From assembly GCF_024362385.1 (NCBI RefSeq), contig NZ_CP101466.1:1054001-1118000 (forward strand): DNA of 64,000 bases. The letters are read 5' to 3'. How positions within the stretch are numbered: the first letter of the stretch is position 1; each line of letters starts with the position of its first letter. The notes beneath the pieces are model-generated. The model saw only the letters and a program-made list of their open reading frames with translations. It was not told where the DNA came from and ran no database searches. The stretch is from Arthrobacter sp. DNA4 (GTDB lineage Bacteria; Actinomycetota; Actinomycetes; Actinomycetales; Micrococcaceae). The position numbers and the translations under genes were made by a program. This document shows positions 17,500 through 26,088 of the stretch, in pieces.

Positions 17500-19122
17500 T
17501 TAGTTGTGCCTCGCCCAGAGCTGCAGCCACACGAGCAGGCGTGTCTCGGGATCATCGAGCTCGATGCCGAAGAGCGTCTTCACCCTGGACAAGCGGTAGC
17601 GGACTGTATTGACGTGCACCTTCAGTGCATTGGCCGTATCCATCGCGTTGCCGCCGCAGCTCAGGTAGGCCCGGATGGTCTCCTCAAAGGATTTCCTGTG
17701 CTGTTCGTCGTACTCTGCAATCCTCATGGCGTGCACTCCGGGCAGCTGCCCGGCCGCGGTCAACGAGGATACAATCCGGCGCAGCTGCAGGCGCGAGCCC
17801 AGCGATTCATCGTCGGCCACCACCTGGTCCGAGTCCGGGTCGATCTGTCCTTCCGCAACGGTGCGGACCAATTCGGACAGGACCGTCTCGGCATTGATCC
17901 GGGACTCTGCAAGCCGGTTTACGGTAGCCGCGCTGCCCAGTGCGGCCAGGACGGGGCGGCCGAGGGCCCGCCGCGCATTCCTGACAATGGCCAGGATGGC
18001 GCCGCGCTGGAAGTGCCAGTCGGAATCGGTTCCCTGTGGCAGTACGACATACACAATGTTGTCCGAAAGTCCGCAGACCGCAGAGGGCAACCGGATAGCG
18101 CAGGCGGTTCGGATGGTGTCGAAGAGGCGGAGGCGTGACTGCAGTGTTTGGGCAGCAACTGCGTCCGCGGGCCACGCCGTGAGCGCCGCCACCCGGATGG
18201 AGTCCGCGGAGATACCGAGCCGGATAGCTGCCAGCTCGGCGCGTTTGGGTTCGAACAGCAGCGGCTGCACCATGTCCAACTGCCGCGTGAGGTTCGAAAC
18301 GTAAGTGGTGCGCTTGTGCAGGATATGGAGTGCAGCCACGTTCGCCGCTTCCCGCAGGATCCGGGCTGCATCCTTATTCTGGTGACCGGCCCGTTCCAGG
18401 AGCCAGAGAGATCCCAGCACGCCCGCTCCCGCGCGGATGGATATGGCGGTGCGGCGCAGCTCCGGGTCTTCGGTCTTCACGTCCACCACATCGCTGGCAG
18501 CATGGACGCGCCGGTAGTCCCTGTCGGTCTCGGCAGAGCGCGGTACCTGCAGGCGCAGGATGGAACTGCGCCGCGTCTCATCGATGGGCTGGTCCGGGAG
18601 TGTTGAATAGGCAAGGATGGTTTGGTCGGGATCCACAATGGCCACGGCACCCCCTGCCTGCGCGGCCACTGTGTTGGCGAGATCGAACAGGTCGCCGGGA
18701 CGGATGTCCACCAGTGTCCGCCCCGACTGGCGGTGCGGTATGACGGCCGCATCCATGATCTCTGCCAACTGGTTCCATGGCACTGAATCCGAGGCCCGAA
18801 AGAGCGCCATTCCCGTCTCGCGGGCGGCCGCCCGGAGCACGATGTCCGGTTTTCCATTGGTCTTGTAAACGATTCCCACATAGCCGGCGTCGGCGAGGTC
18901 CTGGACCTTGGCCCGCAGGCGCTTTCCGGACAACGAGAGGCCAATGGCCAGGGCAAGAGCCCCGGGATACTTCGCGGGCGGGGCCATGGAGTCGTACAGG
19001 ACAGAGCCCGCCACCGCCTGCTGGTCATGGTCAGGCATCTCCACCAGGCGCACAATCTCCGAATCCGTGGAGCGTGCCACATCCGAAAGCGTGGGCAGGG
19101 AGAGGGGCTCGACGGCGGTCAC
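17500..19122 (-). CDS. PucR/CdaR-family transcriptional regulator, 540 aa
   Basis: The N-terminal part begins with a PucR-like segment (LPTLSDVARSTDSEIVRLVE) and a sensory region. A GGDEF-like middle follows, and the C-terminal PucR helix-turn-helix ends the protein (GNAMDTANALKVHVNTVRYR, LSRVKTLFGIELDDPETRL). Such proteins usually activate adjacent catabolic genes in response to their substrate. It is divergent from the 2-hydroxyacid oxidase and ABC transporter genes at 19263-23284, which are its likely targets; the 140-base gap between them holds the promoters. Confidence 0.88.
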   Translation of the reverse strand: MTAVEPLSLPTLSDVARSTDSEIVRLVEMPDHDQQAVAGSVLYDSMAPPAKYPGALALAIGLSLSGKRLRAKVQDLADAGYVGIVYKTNGKPDIVLRAAARETGMALFRASDSVPWNQLAEIMDAAVIPHRQSGRTLVDIRPGDLFDLANTVAAQAGGAVAIVDPDQTILAYSTLPDQPIDETRRSSILRLQVPRSAETDRDYRRVHAASDVVDVKTEDPELRRTAISIRAGAGVLGSLWLLERAGHQNKDAARILREAANVAALHILHKRTTYVSNLTRQLDMVQPLLFEPKRAELAAIRLGISADSIRVAALTAWPADAVAAQTLQSRLRLFDTIRTACAIRLPSAVCGLSDNIVYVVLPQGTDSDWHFQRGAILAIVRNARRALGRPVLAALGSAATVNRLAESRINAETVLSELVRTVAEGQIDPDSDQVVADDESLGSRLQLRRIVSSLTAAGQLPGVHAMRIAEYDEQHRKSFEETIRAYLSCGGNAMDTANALKVHVNTVRYRLSRVKTLFGIELDDPETRLLVWLQLWARHN

Positions 19123-19262
19123 GCGGCAGCGCCGAAGCAGTCACTTTGGTAGTTTGCGCTAATTCGAAAACTCCTGCCTTGTGGATTTCTCTATAGTCGC
19201 ACAGCCCGCGGCTTCCTACGCTGAAGTCAACGAACGCAAGCGCAAGCAGTGGAAGGCCGTCA

Positions 19263-20531
19263 TTGAAGATCAGCGAAGCCAAGGAGCTCATCCAGGTCAA
19301 AGCACCCGTATTCCCCCGGCGGCGCCGCGTGCTGGCCAACGCGTACAACGTGGAGGAATACCGGAAGTCCGCGCGCAAAGTCCTGCCCGCCGGAATCTTC
19401 GACTACCTCGACGGCGGGTCAGAGGACGAGGTGACGCTGCGCCGCAATCGCGCTGTCTTCGACTCCTGGGCCCTCATGCCCAGCTGGGGGCCGGTCGAGG
19501 GACCTGATACCAGTACAGCCCTGCTTGGCAGGACCAGCGCCCTGCCACTGACGCTGACCCCCACCGGCGCCACCCGGCTGTTCCACCCCGAGGGAGAGGC
19601 AGCCGTCGCGGCGGCAGCCGACCGCGCCCACATCCCTTACGGACTTGCCGGGCTCAGCACAGTGGCTATGGAGACCATTGCCCGGAGCCACCCCGGCTTG
19701 GACCGCTGGTTCAACTTCGGGCTGGGCTCGGACCCGCAGGCCGCGAAGGACAAACTGGCACGCTGCGAAGCTGCGGGATTCACCACACTGATTGTCGGCG
19801 TCGACACCCGTGCACTCGGTGCAAGGGAACGCGACCTCCACAACGGCTTTACCGCTCCGCCCGCCTTGACGCTTTCGACGATTGCTGACATTGCCCGCCG
19901 CCCATCCTGGTGGGTCAACTTCCTGAAGTCAGAGGGCATCAGCTTCCCCAATCTGGATCCACACAGTGCCGCTGCCACCCCCATGGTCACCCCCTCCATG
20001 TGGCAGCACATCCTGGGCCATTCGGACGCATCCAGCGGCTGGAAGGAACTCGAAGCACTGCGTCAGGCCTGGCAGGGCAAGATCGTACTCAAAGGCTGCG
20101 TCAACCCATCCGATGTGGACAAGGCAGCCCGGATCGGGCTGGACGCCGTGCAGTTGAGCAACCACGGCGGCCGCCAGCTGGACCACATGCTGAGCCCCAT
20201 GGACGTCCTCCAGGAATCGCGGCAGCGGGTGGGTGACTCGCTGGAGATCTACGTGGACTCGGGAATCCGGCGGGGCAGCGACATCCTCAAGGCGCTGGCG
20301 CTCGGAGCAGACGCCTGCTCCATCGGCCGGGCCTACCTCTACGGTCTGGTCGCTGCGGGCTCTCCTGGCGTAGGCCGCATCATTGACATCCTCGCGGACG
20401 AACTCAGGCGTACCATGACGCTGGTAGGTGTTTCCAGCGTCCCTGAGCTGAAAGCCAGGGGTGGGGAGATCCTCCGGGACCTCCGTTCTTCCGGCGAAAT
20501 TCTTGAGACAACGAAGTCAGGCAACAACTAA
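19263..20531 (+). CDS. FMN-dependent alpha-hydroxy-acid oxidase/dehydrogenase, 422 aa
   Basis: FMN (S)-2-hydroxyacid oxidase family (glycolate oxidase, lactate oxidase, lactate 2-monooxygenase, mandelate dehydrogenase). Visible: the N-terminal LPAGIFDYLDGGSEDE with the catalytic-site Tyr; the FMN-contacting IVLKGCV; the active-site QLSNHGGRQLD with catalytic His and Arg; and the phosphate-binding YVDSGIRRGSD. The start is TTG at 19263 with GGAAGG nine bases upstream; no ATG fits. At 422 aa it is somewhat longer than lactate monooxygenase. It sits at the head of an ABC-transporter operon, so its substrate may be a 2-hydroxyacid brought in by that transporter. Confidence 0.86.
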   Translation: MKISEAKELIQVKAPVFPRRRRVLANAYNVEEYRKSARKVLPAGIFDYLDGGSEDEVTLRRNRAVFDSWALMPSWGPVEGPDTSTALLGRTSALPLTLTPTGATRLFHPEGEAAVAAAADRAHIPYGLAGLSTVAMETIARSHPGLDRWFNFGLGSDPQAAKDKLARCEAAGFTTLIVGVDTRALGARERDLHNGFTAPPALTLSTIADIARRPSWWVNFLKSEGISFPNLDPHSAAATPMVTPSMWQHILGHSDASSGWKELEALRQAWQGKIVLKGCVNPSDVDKAARIGLDAVQLSNHGGRQLDHMLSPMDVLQESRQRVGDSLEIYVDSGIRRGSDILKALALGADACSIGRAYLYGLVAAGSPGVGRIIDILADELRRTMTLVGVSSVPELKARGGEILRDLRSSGEILETTKSGNN

Positions 20532-20558
20532 AGAAGATCCCTGAAAGCTAAGGAAGCC

Positions 20559-21467
20559 ATGCGCACCAGATACGTACTCCCCGTCCTTACCGTAGCCTCG
20601 GCACTCGCGCTCTCCGGATGCGTGGACAACAGCCAGCCGGCCGCCACCGGGCCCGCCTCGGCGAGCGGCACCGCCGCCGCCGTCGACGTCAAAAAGAACG
20701 ACTCCATCGCGGCGTCCCTGCCGGACAAAATCAAGAGTGCCGGGGTCCTGAACGTCGGCATGGCCAACAACTACCCGCCCAACGAGTTCAAGGATGACAA
20801 CGGGGCGCCGGTCGGGTGGTCCGTTGACCTCACCAATGCACTGGGCAAGGTGATGGGCCTGAAGGTCAACTTCGATATCGGCACCTTCGACAACATCCTG
20901 CCCGCGGTGCGTGCAGGCAAGGACGACATGGGCATGTCCTCGTTCACGGACACCAAAGAACGGGAAAAGCAGGTGGACTTCCTCAATTACTACTCGGCCG
21001 TCATCCAGTGGGCAGCCCCCAAGGGTAAGACCGTGGACCCTAACAACGCCTGCGGACTGAAGGTGGCTGTCCAGGCAACCACTTATGAGGACACCGACGA
21101 AGTGCCCAAGAAGTCAAAAGCCTGCACCGACGCAGGCAAGCCCGCAATTCAGATCTTCAAGTTCGACGCGCAGGACCAGGCGACCAATGCACTGGCCGTG
21201 GGGCAGGTGGATGCAATGAGCGCTGACTCGCCCGTCACCCTCTATGCGATCTCCAAGACCAAGGACAAGCTGCAGACTGCCGGCGACGCATTTGAAGTGG
21301 CTCCATACGGCATCCCCGTCGCCAAGGGCAGCGACTTCACTCCGGTCCTCCAAAAGGCGCTCCAGTCGCTGATCGACGACGGCACCTACACCAAGATCCT
21401 GTCCAAGTGGGGAGTGGAAGCCGGTGGAATAAAGACGGCTGCACTCAACGTGGCATCCAAGGGGTAA
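20559..21467 (+). CDS. Polar amino-acid-type ABC transporter, substrate-binding lipoprotein
   Basis: 302 aa. The signal peptide with lipobox LALSGC puts the lipid-anchored Cys at residue 21. The mature part is a family 3 solute-binding protein (LNVGMANNYPPNEFKDDNG, GWSVDLTNALGKVMGLK, DDMGMSSFTDTKEREKQVDF). It lies 27 bases after the hydroxyacid oxidase and just ahead of the permease. The ligand cannot be read from sequence; amino acids or amino-acid-like acids are usual for the family. Confidence 0.92.
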   Translation: MRTRYVLPVLTVASALALSGCVDNSQPAATGPASASGTAAAVDVKKNDSIAASLPDKIKSAGVLNVGMANNYPPNEFKDDNGAPVGWSVDLTNALGKVMGLKVNFDIGTFDNILPAVRAGKDDMGMSSFTDTKEREKQVDFLNYYSAVIQWAAPKGKTVDPNNACGLKVAVQATTYEDTDEVPKKSKACTDAGKPAIQIFKFDAQDQATNALAVGQVDAMSADSPVTLYAISKTKDKLQTAGDAFEVAPYGIPVAKGSDFTPVLQKALQSLIDDGTYTKILSKWGVEAGGIKTAALNVASKG

Positions 21468-21473
21468 CAGAAC

Positions 21474-22520
21474 ATGAGCAGGGCGGAATCCGACGGAATG
21501 ATTGAGGCGGACCACGGCAGAGGCCCGCGCAGCGGCAGCGGGCGCGCCGCGGACGATGCTCCGCCCGAGGCCATCGTCGCGATTCCGCTCCGCCACCCCT
21601 GGCGGATTCTGATTGCCGTTGTCCTGGTGCTCGGGCTGGCGGTGTTTGTGCTGGACGCCGCACAGCGCCCGGACTACGGCTGGCCGGAGGTGGGCAAATA
21701 CATCTTTGACCGCCGGATCAGCCAGGCTGCGTGGGTGACATTGTCGCTGACCATCTACGCCATGATCGGCGCGATCGTCATCGGCCTGGTGCTGGCCATC
21801 ATGCGCCTGTCGCCCAATCCGGTGCTGAAGAACATCGCCTGGCTGTACATCTGGATCTTCCGCGGAACCCCGGTGTACGTGCAGCTGGTCTTCTGGGGCC
21901 TGGTGTCCCTGATCTACCCGGTGTTCACGCTGGGCATTCCGTTCATGGACCCGTGGGTCACCATCCCGAACGGGATCTTCACCAACCTCTTCATCACCGC
22001 CGTCATTGGGCTCGGCCTGAACGAGGCCGCGTACATGTCCGAGATCGTCCGTGCAGGACTCTTGTCCGTGGACCGGGGCCAGGAGGAGGCCGCCACGGCG
22101 CTGGCCCTGTCCTGGGGCCAGACCATGAGGTTCGTCGTGGTCCCGCAGGCCATGAAGATCATCATTCCGCCCACCGGCAACGAAGTGATTTCCATGTTGA
22201 AGACCACCTCGCTGGTGGCCGCCATCCCCTTGAGCATCGACCTGTATGGCGTGTCCCGCGGGATCTCCGCCGTTACCTTCACCCCGGTCCCGCTGCTGAT
22301 CGTGGCGTCGCTCTGGTACCTGCTTTTCACGTCAGTCCTGATGGTGGGCCAGCACTTCATCGAGAAGAGGTTTTCCCGCGGCACCGGCCGGGCGGACTCG
22401 GGCAGGCGGTCACCGACGTCGGACACGGCACAAGCGGCAGGCCCGACGGCAGCCCCCGGAGCGGTGCTTCCGGGAGAGCCAGGCGCGCCGCTTGGCAATG
22501 ACTTTGGAGGTAAGGGATGA
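21474..22520 (+). CDS. Polar amino-acid ABC transporter permease, 348 aa
   Basis: A HisM/GlnP-type permease with about five membrane helices after a hydrophilic N-terminus. The cytoplasmic coupling loop is visible ([20 protein letters not shown] followed by [17 protein letters not shown]). The C-terminal 45 residues are an unusual Pro/Ala/Gly-rich extension. It starts six bases after the binding protein and overlaps the ATPase start by four bases (22517-22520). Only one permease gene is present, so a homodimer is expected. Confidence 0.92.
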   Translation: MSRAESDGMIEADHGRGPRSGSGRAADDAPPEAIVAIPLRHPWRILIAVVLVLGLAVFVLDAAQRPDYGWPEVGKYIFDRRISQAAWVTLSLTIYAMIGAIVIGLVLAIMRLSPNPVLKNIAWLYIWIFRGTPVYVQLVFWGLVSLIYPVFTLGIPFMDPWVTIPNGIFTNLFITAVIGLGLNEAAYMSEIVRAGLLSVDRGQEEAATALALSWGQTMRFVVVPQAMKIIIPPTGNEVISMLKTTSLVAAIPLSIDLYGVSRGISAVTFTPVPLLIVASLWYLLFTSVLMVGQHFIEKRFSRGTGRADSGRRSPTSDTAQAAGPTAAPGAVLPGEPGAPLGNDFGGKG

Positions 22521-23284
22521 CGGGCGTGCCGATGGTGCTTGCCGAGAAGGTTTCCAAGAATTTCGGTACGAACAAGGTCCTGCGGGGTATAAGCCTGGAG
22601 GTGGGCCGCGGCCAGGTGCTGTGCATTGTGGGGCCGAGCGGATCGGGCAAGTCGACGTTCCTGCGCTGCATCAACCATCTGGAAAGGGTCGACGGCGGCC
22701 GTCTTTCGATCGACGGCGAGCTGGTGGGCTACCGCCAGAAGGGCGGCAAGCTCTACGAGCTCAAGCTCTCGGAAGCGGCCTTTCAACGCCGTGAAATCGG
22801 GATGGTTTTCCAGCGTTTCAATCTCTTTCCCCACCTGACGGCCATGGAGAACATAACTTTGGCCCCCATCCGGGTGAAAGGCCTCTCCAAGGCCAAAGCC
22901 ACCGCCCGGGCAAAAGAGCTGCTGGAGCGTGTGGGGCTGGGGGACAAGGGGGACGCCTACCCGGCCCACCTGTCCGGCGGGCAGCAGCAACGTGTGGCCA
23001 TCGCCCGTGCCCTTGCCATGGACCCCAAGCTGATGCTCTTTGACGAGCCCACGAGTGCCCTGGACCCCGAGCTGGTGGGGGAGGTGCTCGAGGTCATGAA
23101 GGAACTGGCCAGGAGCGGCATGACCATGGTGGTGGTGACCCACGAGATGGGGTTCGCCCGTGAGGTCGCGGACACGCTGGTCTTCATGGATGAAGGGGTG
23201 GTGGTGGAGGCCGGGCCGCCGCGGGAGGTTCTCAATAATCCCCGGCACCAACGGACCCAGGAGTTCCTTTCCAAAGTGCTGTAA
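22517..23284 (+). CDS. Polar amino-acid ABC transporter ATPase, 255 aa
   Basis: GlnQ/HisP family. Walker [10 protein letters not shown] at residues 39-47, Q-loop [16 protein letters not shown], signature [15 protein letters not shown], Walker [15 protein letters not shown] and switch histidine [10 protein letters not shown] are all intact. It completes the binding protein-permease-ATPase set begun at 20559. An insertion between Walker A and the Q-loop ([20 protein letters not shown]) is seen in some actinobacterial members. Confidence 0.94.
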   Translation: MTGVPMVLAEKVSKNFGTNKVLRGISLEVGRGQVLCIVGPSGSGKSTFLRCINHLERVDGGRLSIDGELVGYRQKGGKLYELKLSEAAFQRREIGMVFQRFNLFPHLTAMENITLAPIRVKGLSKAKATARAKELLERVGLGDKGDAYPAHLSGGQQQRVAIARALAMDPKLMLFDEPTSALDPELVGEVLEVMKELARSGMTMVVVTHEMGFAREVADTLVFMDEGVVVEAGPPREVLNNPRHQRTQEFLSKVL

Positions 23285-23294
23285 CTTCTGGCGC

Positions 23295-24185
23295 TCACGC
23301 CCGCGTTTCCGGGGGCCGCCGGTGCCGGTGGTGGAGTTCGTAGTGGTCGAACACGTCGGAGGATGTGTCTCCCACATGGCCGAACTTTCCGCGCAGCACT
23401 TCTGCCAGGTCATCCAGGGCCGCGTAGAGCATGCGCCCGGCAAACCGCAGTTCAGGGTTGTCGCTGGCCTGGGCTTCCGAGGCCAACTGGTGGGCGTAGG
23501 CAACGGTGGTAAGCAGCGATCCCCGCTGTTCCACCTCGTGGAAGTAGTAGGTCTCGTGGAACGAAAGAAGGTCGATGCTGACGGAGGCCACGTTTTCGGC
23601 CATCGCCTCCAGCAGTCCCGCCGCATGACCGGCTTCCAGCGCGGCAATGCCGGAGGTTCCTGCCGCTTCCCGGAACAGGTTGAGCCGGTGGGCAAGGGCA
23701 CGCCGCCGGCTCAGCGCCGGGTAGGTCTGCAGGATCCAGGAGACCGTGGCGGTCAGCAGGCCAAAACCTGCCACGGCCTGGAACGCCATCACCAGGCGAA
23801 GGACCGGATGGATGGCCACGATTTCACCGAACCCCGCCGTGGACAGGGCCACCAGGGAAATGTAAAGCGCTTCGGCGAAGTCCGCCTGCCGGGGGATGTC
23901 GTTTGAATAGGAGAAGCCGTCCGGCAGGTGGGGGAGGTACAGGAGCGCCCAGCCCACGGCAGCCAGGGTGGCCCATGCGGCGATGACCGCAGCCATGGCC
24001 AGCGGGGCGGCGACCGATGAGGCGCCGCCCCGCAGTTTCCTGGACAGCAGCCAGAACCCGCGCATGATGGTCCGGCCCACGGGACCGGAGCCATGCGGGT
24101 AGAGCAGTGTGTGGAAGACGTCGGCGATCATCAGCAGAATCAGCGCCGCGCCAACCGCCGTCAAAAGCACGCCCTCGAAGTCCAT
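23295..24185 (-). CDS. Two-TM potassium-channel-like membrane protein, 296 aa
   Basis: Two N-terminal helices (GVLLTAVGAALILLMIADVF and VAAPLAMAAVIAAWATLAAV) are followed by a pore loop (ALYISLVALSTAGFGEIVA) and an inner helix. TAGFGE replaces the classic TVGYG filter, a substitution seen in several bacterial ion-channel-domain proteins; selectivity is therefore uncertain. The cytoplasmic C-terminal half is helical with no RCK nucleotide-binding motif, ending in a His-rich tail (HYELHHRHRRPPE). It converges on the ABC ATPase gene, 10 bases apart. Confidence 0.8.
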   Translation of the reverse strand: MDFEGVLLTAVGAALILLMIADVFHTLLYPHGSGPVGRTIMRGFWLLSRKLRGGASSVAAPLAMAAVIAAWATLAAVGWALLYLPHLPDGFSYSNDIPRQADFAEALYISLVALSTAGFGEIVAIHPVLRLVMAFQAVAGFGLLTATVSWILQTYPALSRRRALAHRLNLFREAAGTSGIAALEAGHAAGLLEAMAENVASVSIDLLSFHETYYFHEVEQRGSLLTTVAYAHQLASEAQASDNPELRFAGRMLYAALDDLAEVLRGKFGHVGDTSSDVFDHYELHHRHRRPPETRA

Positions 24186-24235
24186 GCCTCATCTTAAGTG
24201 CCGCGGAGTGCCGGTCCGCTGGCTAGGCTGGCGCC

Positions 24236-24748
24236 ATGGACTTTCGACTTCGCCAGGCCACCCCGGAGGACGCCGAGGCGGTGGTGCTCATGCAGACGCT
24301 GGCGCACGAGGAGTGCTACCCGCACCTGCTCTCGCCGGCCTTCTTCGAGCGGCGCCGGGCCGGCATCCCGGAACGGGTGGAGCGGCGGCGGGCGTTCCTG
24401 GACACCCATGAGCCGCGGATCCTCGCCTTCGACGCCGACAACCAGCTGGTGGGCTCCGCGGACGCCGGACCCGGGCGGGAGGCGGATGCTCCCGGGGCGC
24501 TGGAGCTCTACGCGATCTACACCCTCCGGCGCACCTATGGAACCGGCCTGGGGGCAGCACTGGTGCGTGCCGCCGTCGGCTCCGGTCCGACGTACCTGTG
24601 GGTGCTGGAAAACAACCCGCGCGCCCTGGCCTTCTACCTGAAACAGGGATTCCGGCCCGACGGGAAACGCAACACCCTGCCGCCCGAATGGGAGGCACTT
24701 CCCGAACTGCGGCTGGTCCGGAGGGCCAAGGAAGCAACGGAACGTTGA
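24236..24748 (+). CDS. GNAT-family N-acetyltransferase, 170 aa
   Basis: RimI-like GNAT fold: DFRLRQATPEDAEAVVLMQT at the start, beta4 with LELYAIYTLRRTYGTGLGAA forming the acetyl-CoA pyrophosphate loop (R/Q-x-x-G-x-G/A pattern, here RTYGTGLG), and the C-terminal WVLENNPRALAFYLKQGFRP. The acceptor is unknown. Its stop overlaps the TTG start of the next gene by three bases, suggesting coupling with the DUF1214 gene. Confidence 0.9.
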   Translation: MDFRLRQATPEDAEAVVLMQTLAHEECYPHLLSPAFFERRRAGIPERVERRRAFLDTHEPRILAFDADNQLVGSADAGPGREADAPGALELYAIYTLRRTYGTGLGAALVRAAVGSGPTYLWVLENNPRALAFYLKQGFRPDGKRNTLPPEWEALPELRLVRRAKEATER

Positions 24749-25419
24749 GGAGGGCCTATGCCTACTTCGCCGCGCTGGTGGGCATCATCTGCGTGGCGTT
24801 CATCCTTGCCATGCTCTTCCTCCCGCTGAACCGGACCGTCCGCAGCGATGTGCTGCAGGGCTTTCTGATTGGCTTTGGCCTGGCTTTCGTTACTGCCCAG
24901 GTGTACGCGAGGATCAAAGCCGTCCGTGTGAACGGGTGGGTCACCATGCCCGGCCTGGGCGATCCGGGCAACGGCGTGCTGATGCGCGCTGCCTGCGCGC
25001 AGTTGTTCCCGGGCCCGGTGAACACACCGGAAGAGGCGGTCTACTGGTGGGCCAACTCGGATGCGACGGGCGCCCAACTGACCGGCCGGCATGAGTACGT
25101 CCTCCGGTTCCCGCCGGGCGGTTTGCCGCCCACCAACGCCTTCTGGTCGCTGACGATGGGCGATGCCAGGAACCGCTTCGTGGCCAACCCCCTCCGCCGG
25201 TACAGCGTGAGCGACAGGTCCGGATTGGTCCCCGGCCCGGACGGCTCTGTTGAGGTCTGCATCCAGGCCACCCCTCCGGCAGGCCGCGAACGTAACTGGC
25301 TGCCCGCCCCGGACGGAAAGTTCATTCTCTGGCTGCGTGTCTACGAGCCCGGCCCGGCAGTCCTGGACGGAAGCTATGTGGTTCCGGCAGTGGCCAGGGC
25401 GGGAGGCGGGACGCCATGA
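24745..25419 (+). CDS. DUF1214-domain protein with N-terminal membrane anchor, 224 aa
   Basis: Two hydrophobic segments near the N-terminus (AALVGIICVAFILAMLFLPL, GFLIGFGLAFVTA) precede a DUF1214 domain (NAFWSLTMGDA, ANPLRRYSVSDRSGL, NWLPAPDGKFILWLRVYEP). The start is a TTG at 24745 that overlaps the GNAT stop (TTGA). The ATG at 24758 is out of frame. In most bacteria this domain lies C-terminal to DUF1254 in one protein; here it is a separate gene placed before the DUF1254 gene and overlaps it by ATGA. Function unknown. Confidence 0.82.
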   Translation: MRRAYAYFAALVGIICVAFILAMLFLPLNRTVRSDVLQGFLIGFGLAFVTAQVYARIKAVRVNGWVTMPGLGDPGNGVLMRAACAQLFPGPVNTPEEAVYWWANSDATGAQLTGRHEYVLRFPPGGLPPTNAFWSLTMGDARNRFVANPLRRYSVSDRSGLVPGPDGSVEVCIQATPPAGRERNWLPAPDGKFILWLRVYEPGPAVLDGSYVVPAVARAGGGTP

Positions 25420-25988
25420 GTCTGGAACACCTGCTCATCTTCGGCACGGTCATGGCGGCCACGTGGTTCGCTGCCACCTATTTTTGGCCCCGCATGCTCC
25501 TGTCCGTGTTCAAGCGGGCCATCGTGGTCAAGGGCTTCGGCGAAGGTCCCATTCCCGTCAATACCCTGTACACCCAGTCGCAGGCGCTCTTCGCCGACCC
25601 CCTCAATGTTCCGGCGGGCACCTCCCGGGTGGCATCGGCCGGTGTCAACCGGGACACCCTCCTGACCTTGGGTTGGCTGGACCTCTCGAAAGGTCCGCTG
25701 GTGCTCCACGTGCCGGACATGGGAGGGCGCTACTACAGCGTGCAGTTCACCAACCCCTCCAACAACACCAATTTCGCCTACGTGGGCAAGCGCACCACCG
25801 GCACAGGGGCAGGGGATTTCCTCATCACGGGGCCTGGATGGACCGGTGATGTCCCGGGCGGGATGGGACATATCGCTTCGCCGCGCCGCTCGGTGCTCCT
25901 CATCGGCCGCGTGCTGGTCTACGACGACGGCGACCTTGCAACCGCACACAGGCTCTCGACGCAGCTGCGACTGGCGCCCCTGCCGTAA
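25416..25988 (+). CDS. DUF1254-domain protein with N-terminal membrane anchor, 190 aa
   Basis: An N-terminal helix (HLLIFGTVMAATWFAATYFW) is followed by a DUF1254 domain (NTLYTQSQALFADPLNVPAG, VNRDTLLTLGWLDLSKGPLV, YYSVQFTNPSNNTNFAYVG). The ATG overlaps the TGA of the DUF1214 gene (25416-25419). The two proteins probably assemble to give the unit that other bacteria make as one DUF1254-DUF1214 chain, here with both halves tethered to the membrane. Biochemical role unknown. Confidence 0.84.
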   Translation: MSLEHLLIFGTVMAATWFAATYFWPRMLLSVFKRAIVVKGFGEGPIPVNTLYTQSQALFADPLNVPAGTSRVASAGVNRDTLLTLGWLDLSKGPLVLHVPDMGGRYYSVQFTNPSNNTNFAYVGKRTTGTGAGDFLITGPGWTGDVPGGMGHIASPRRSVLLIGRVLVYDDGDLATAHRLSTQLRLAPLP

Positions 25989-26088
25989 CTTCAAGAAGGC
26001 ACAACGGACGACGGCGGCACAGGGCCGGGTGCCACAGCTGACTTTGGCGCGGCCCGGGCCTTGGTGCACCCCGGGCTACAGCGGGGGC

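Noticed and set aside
23160..23906. Plus-strand frame opposite the ion channel
   Set aside because: Shadow; the minus-strand protein has a real membrane and pore pattern.
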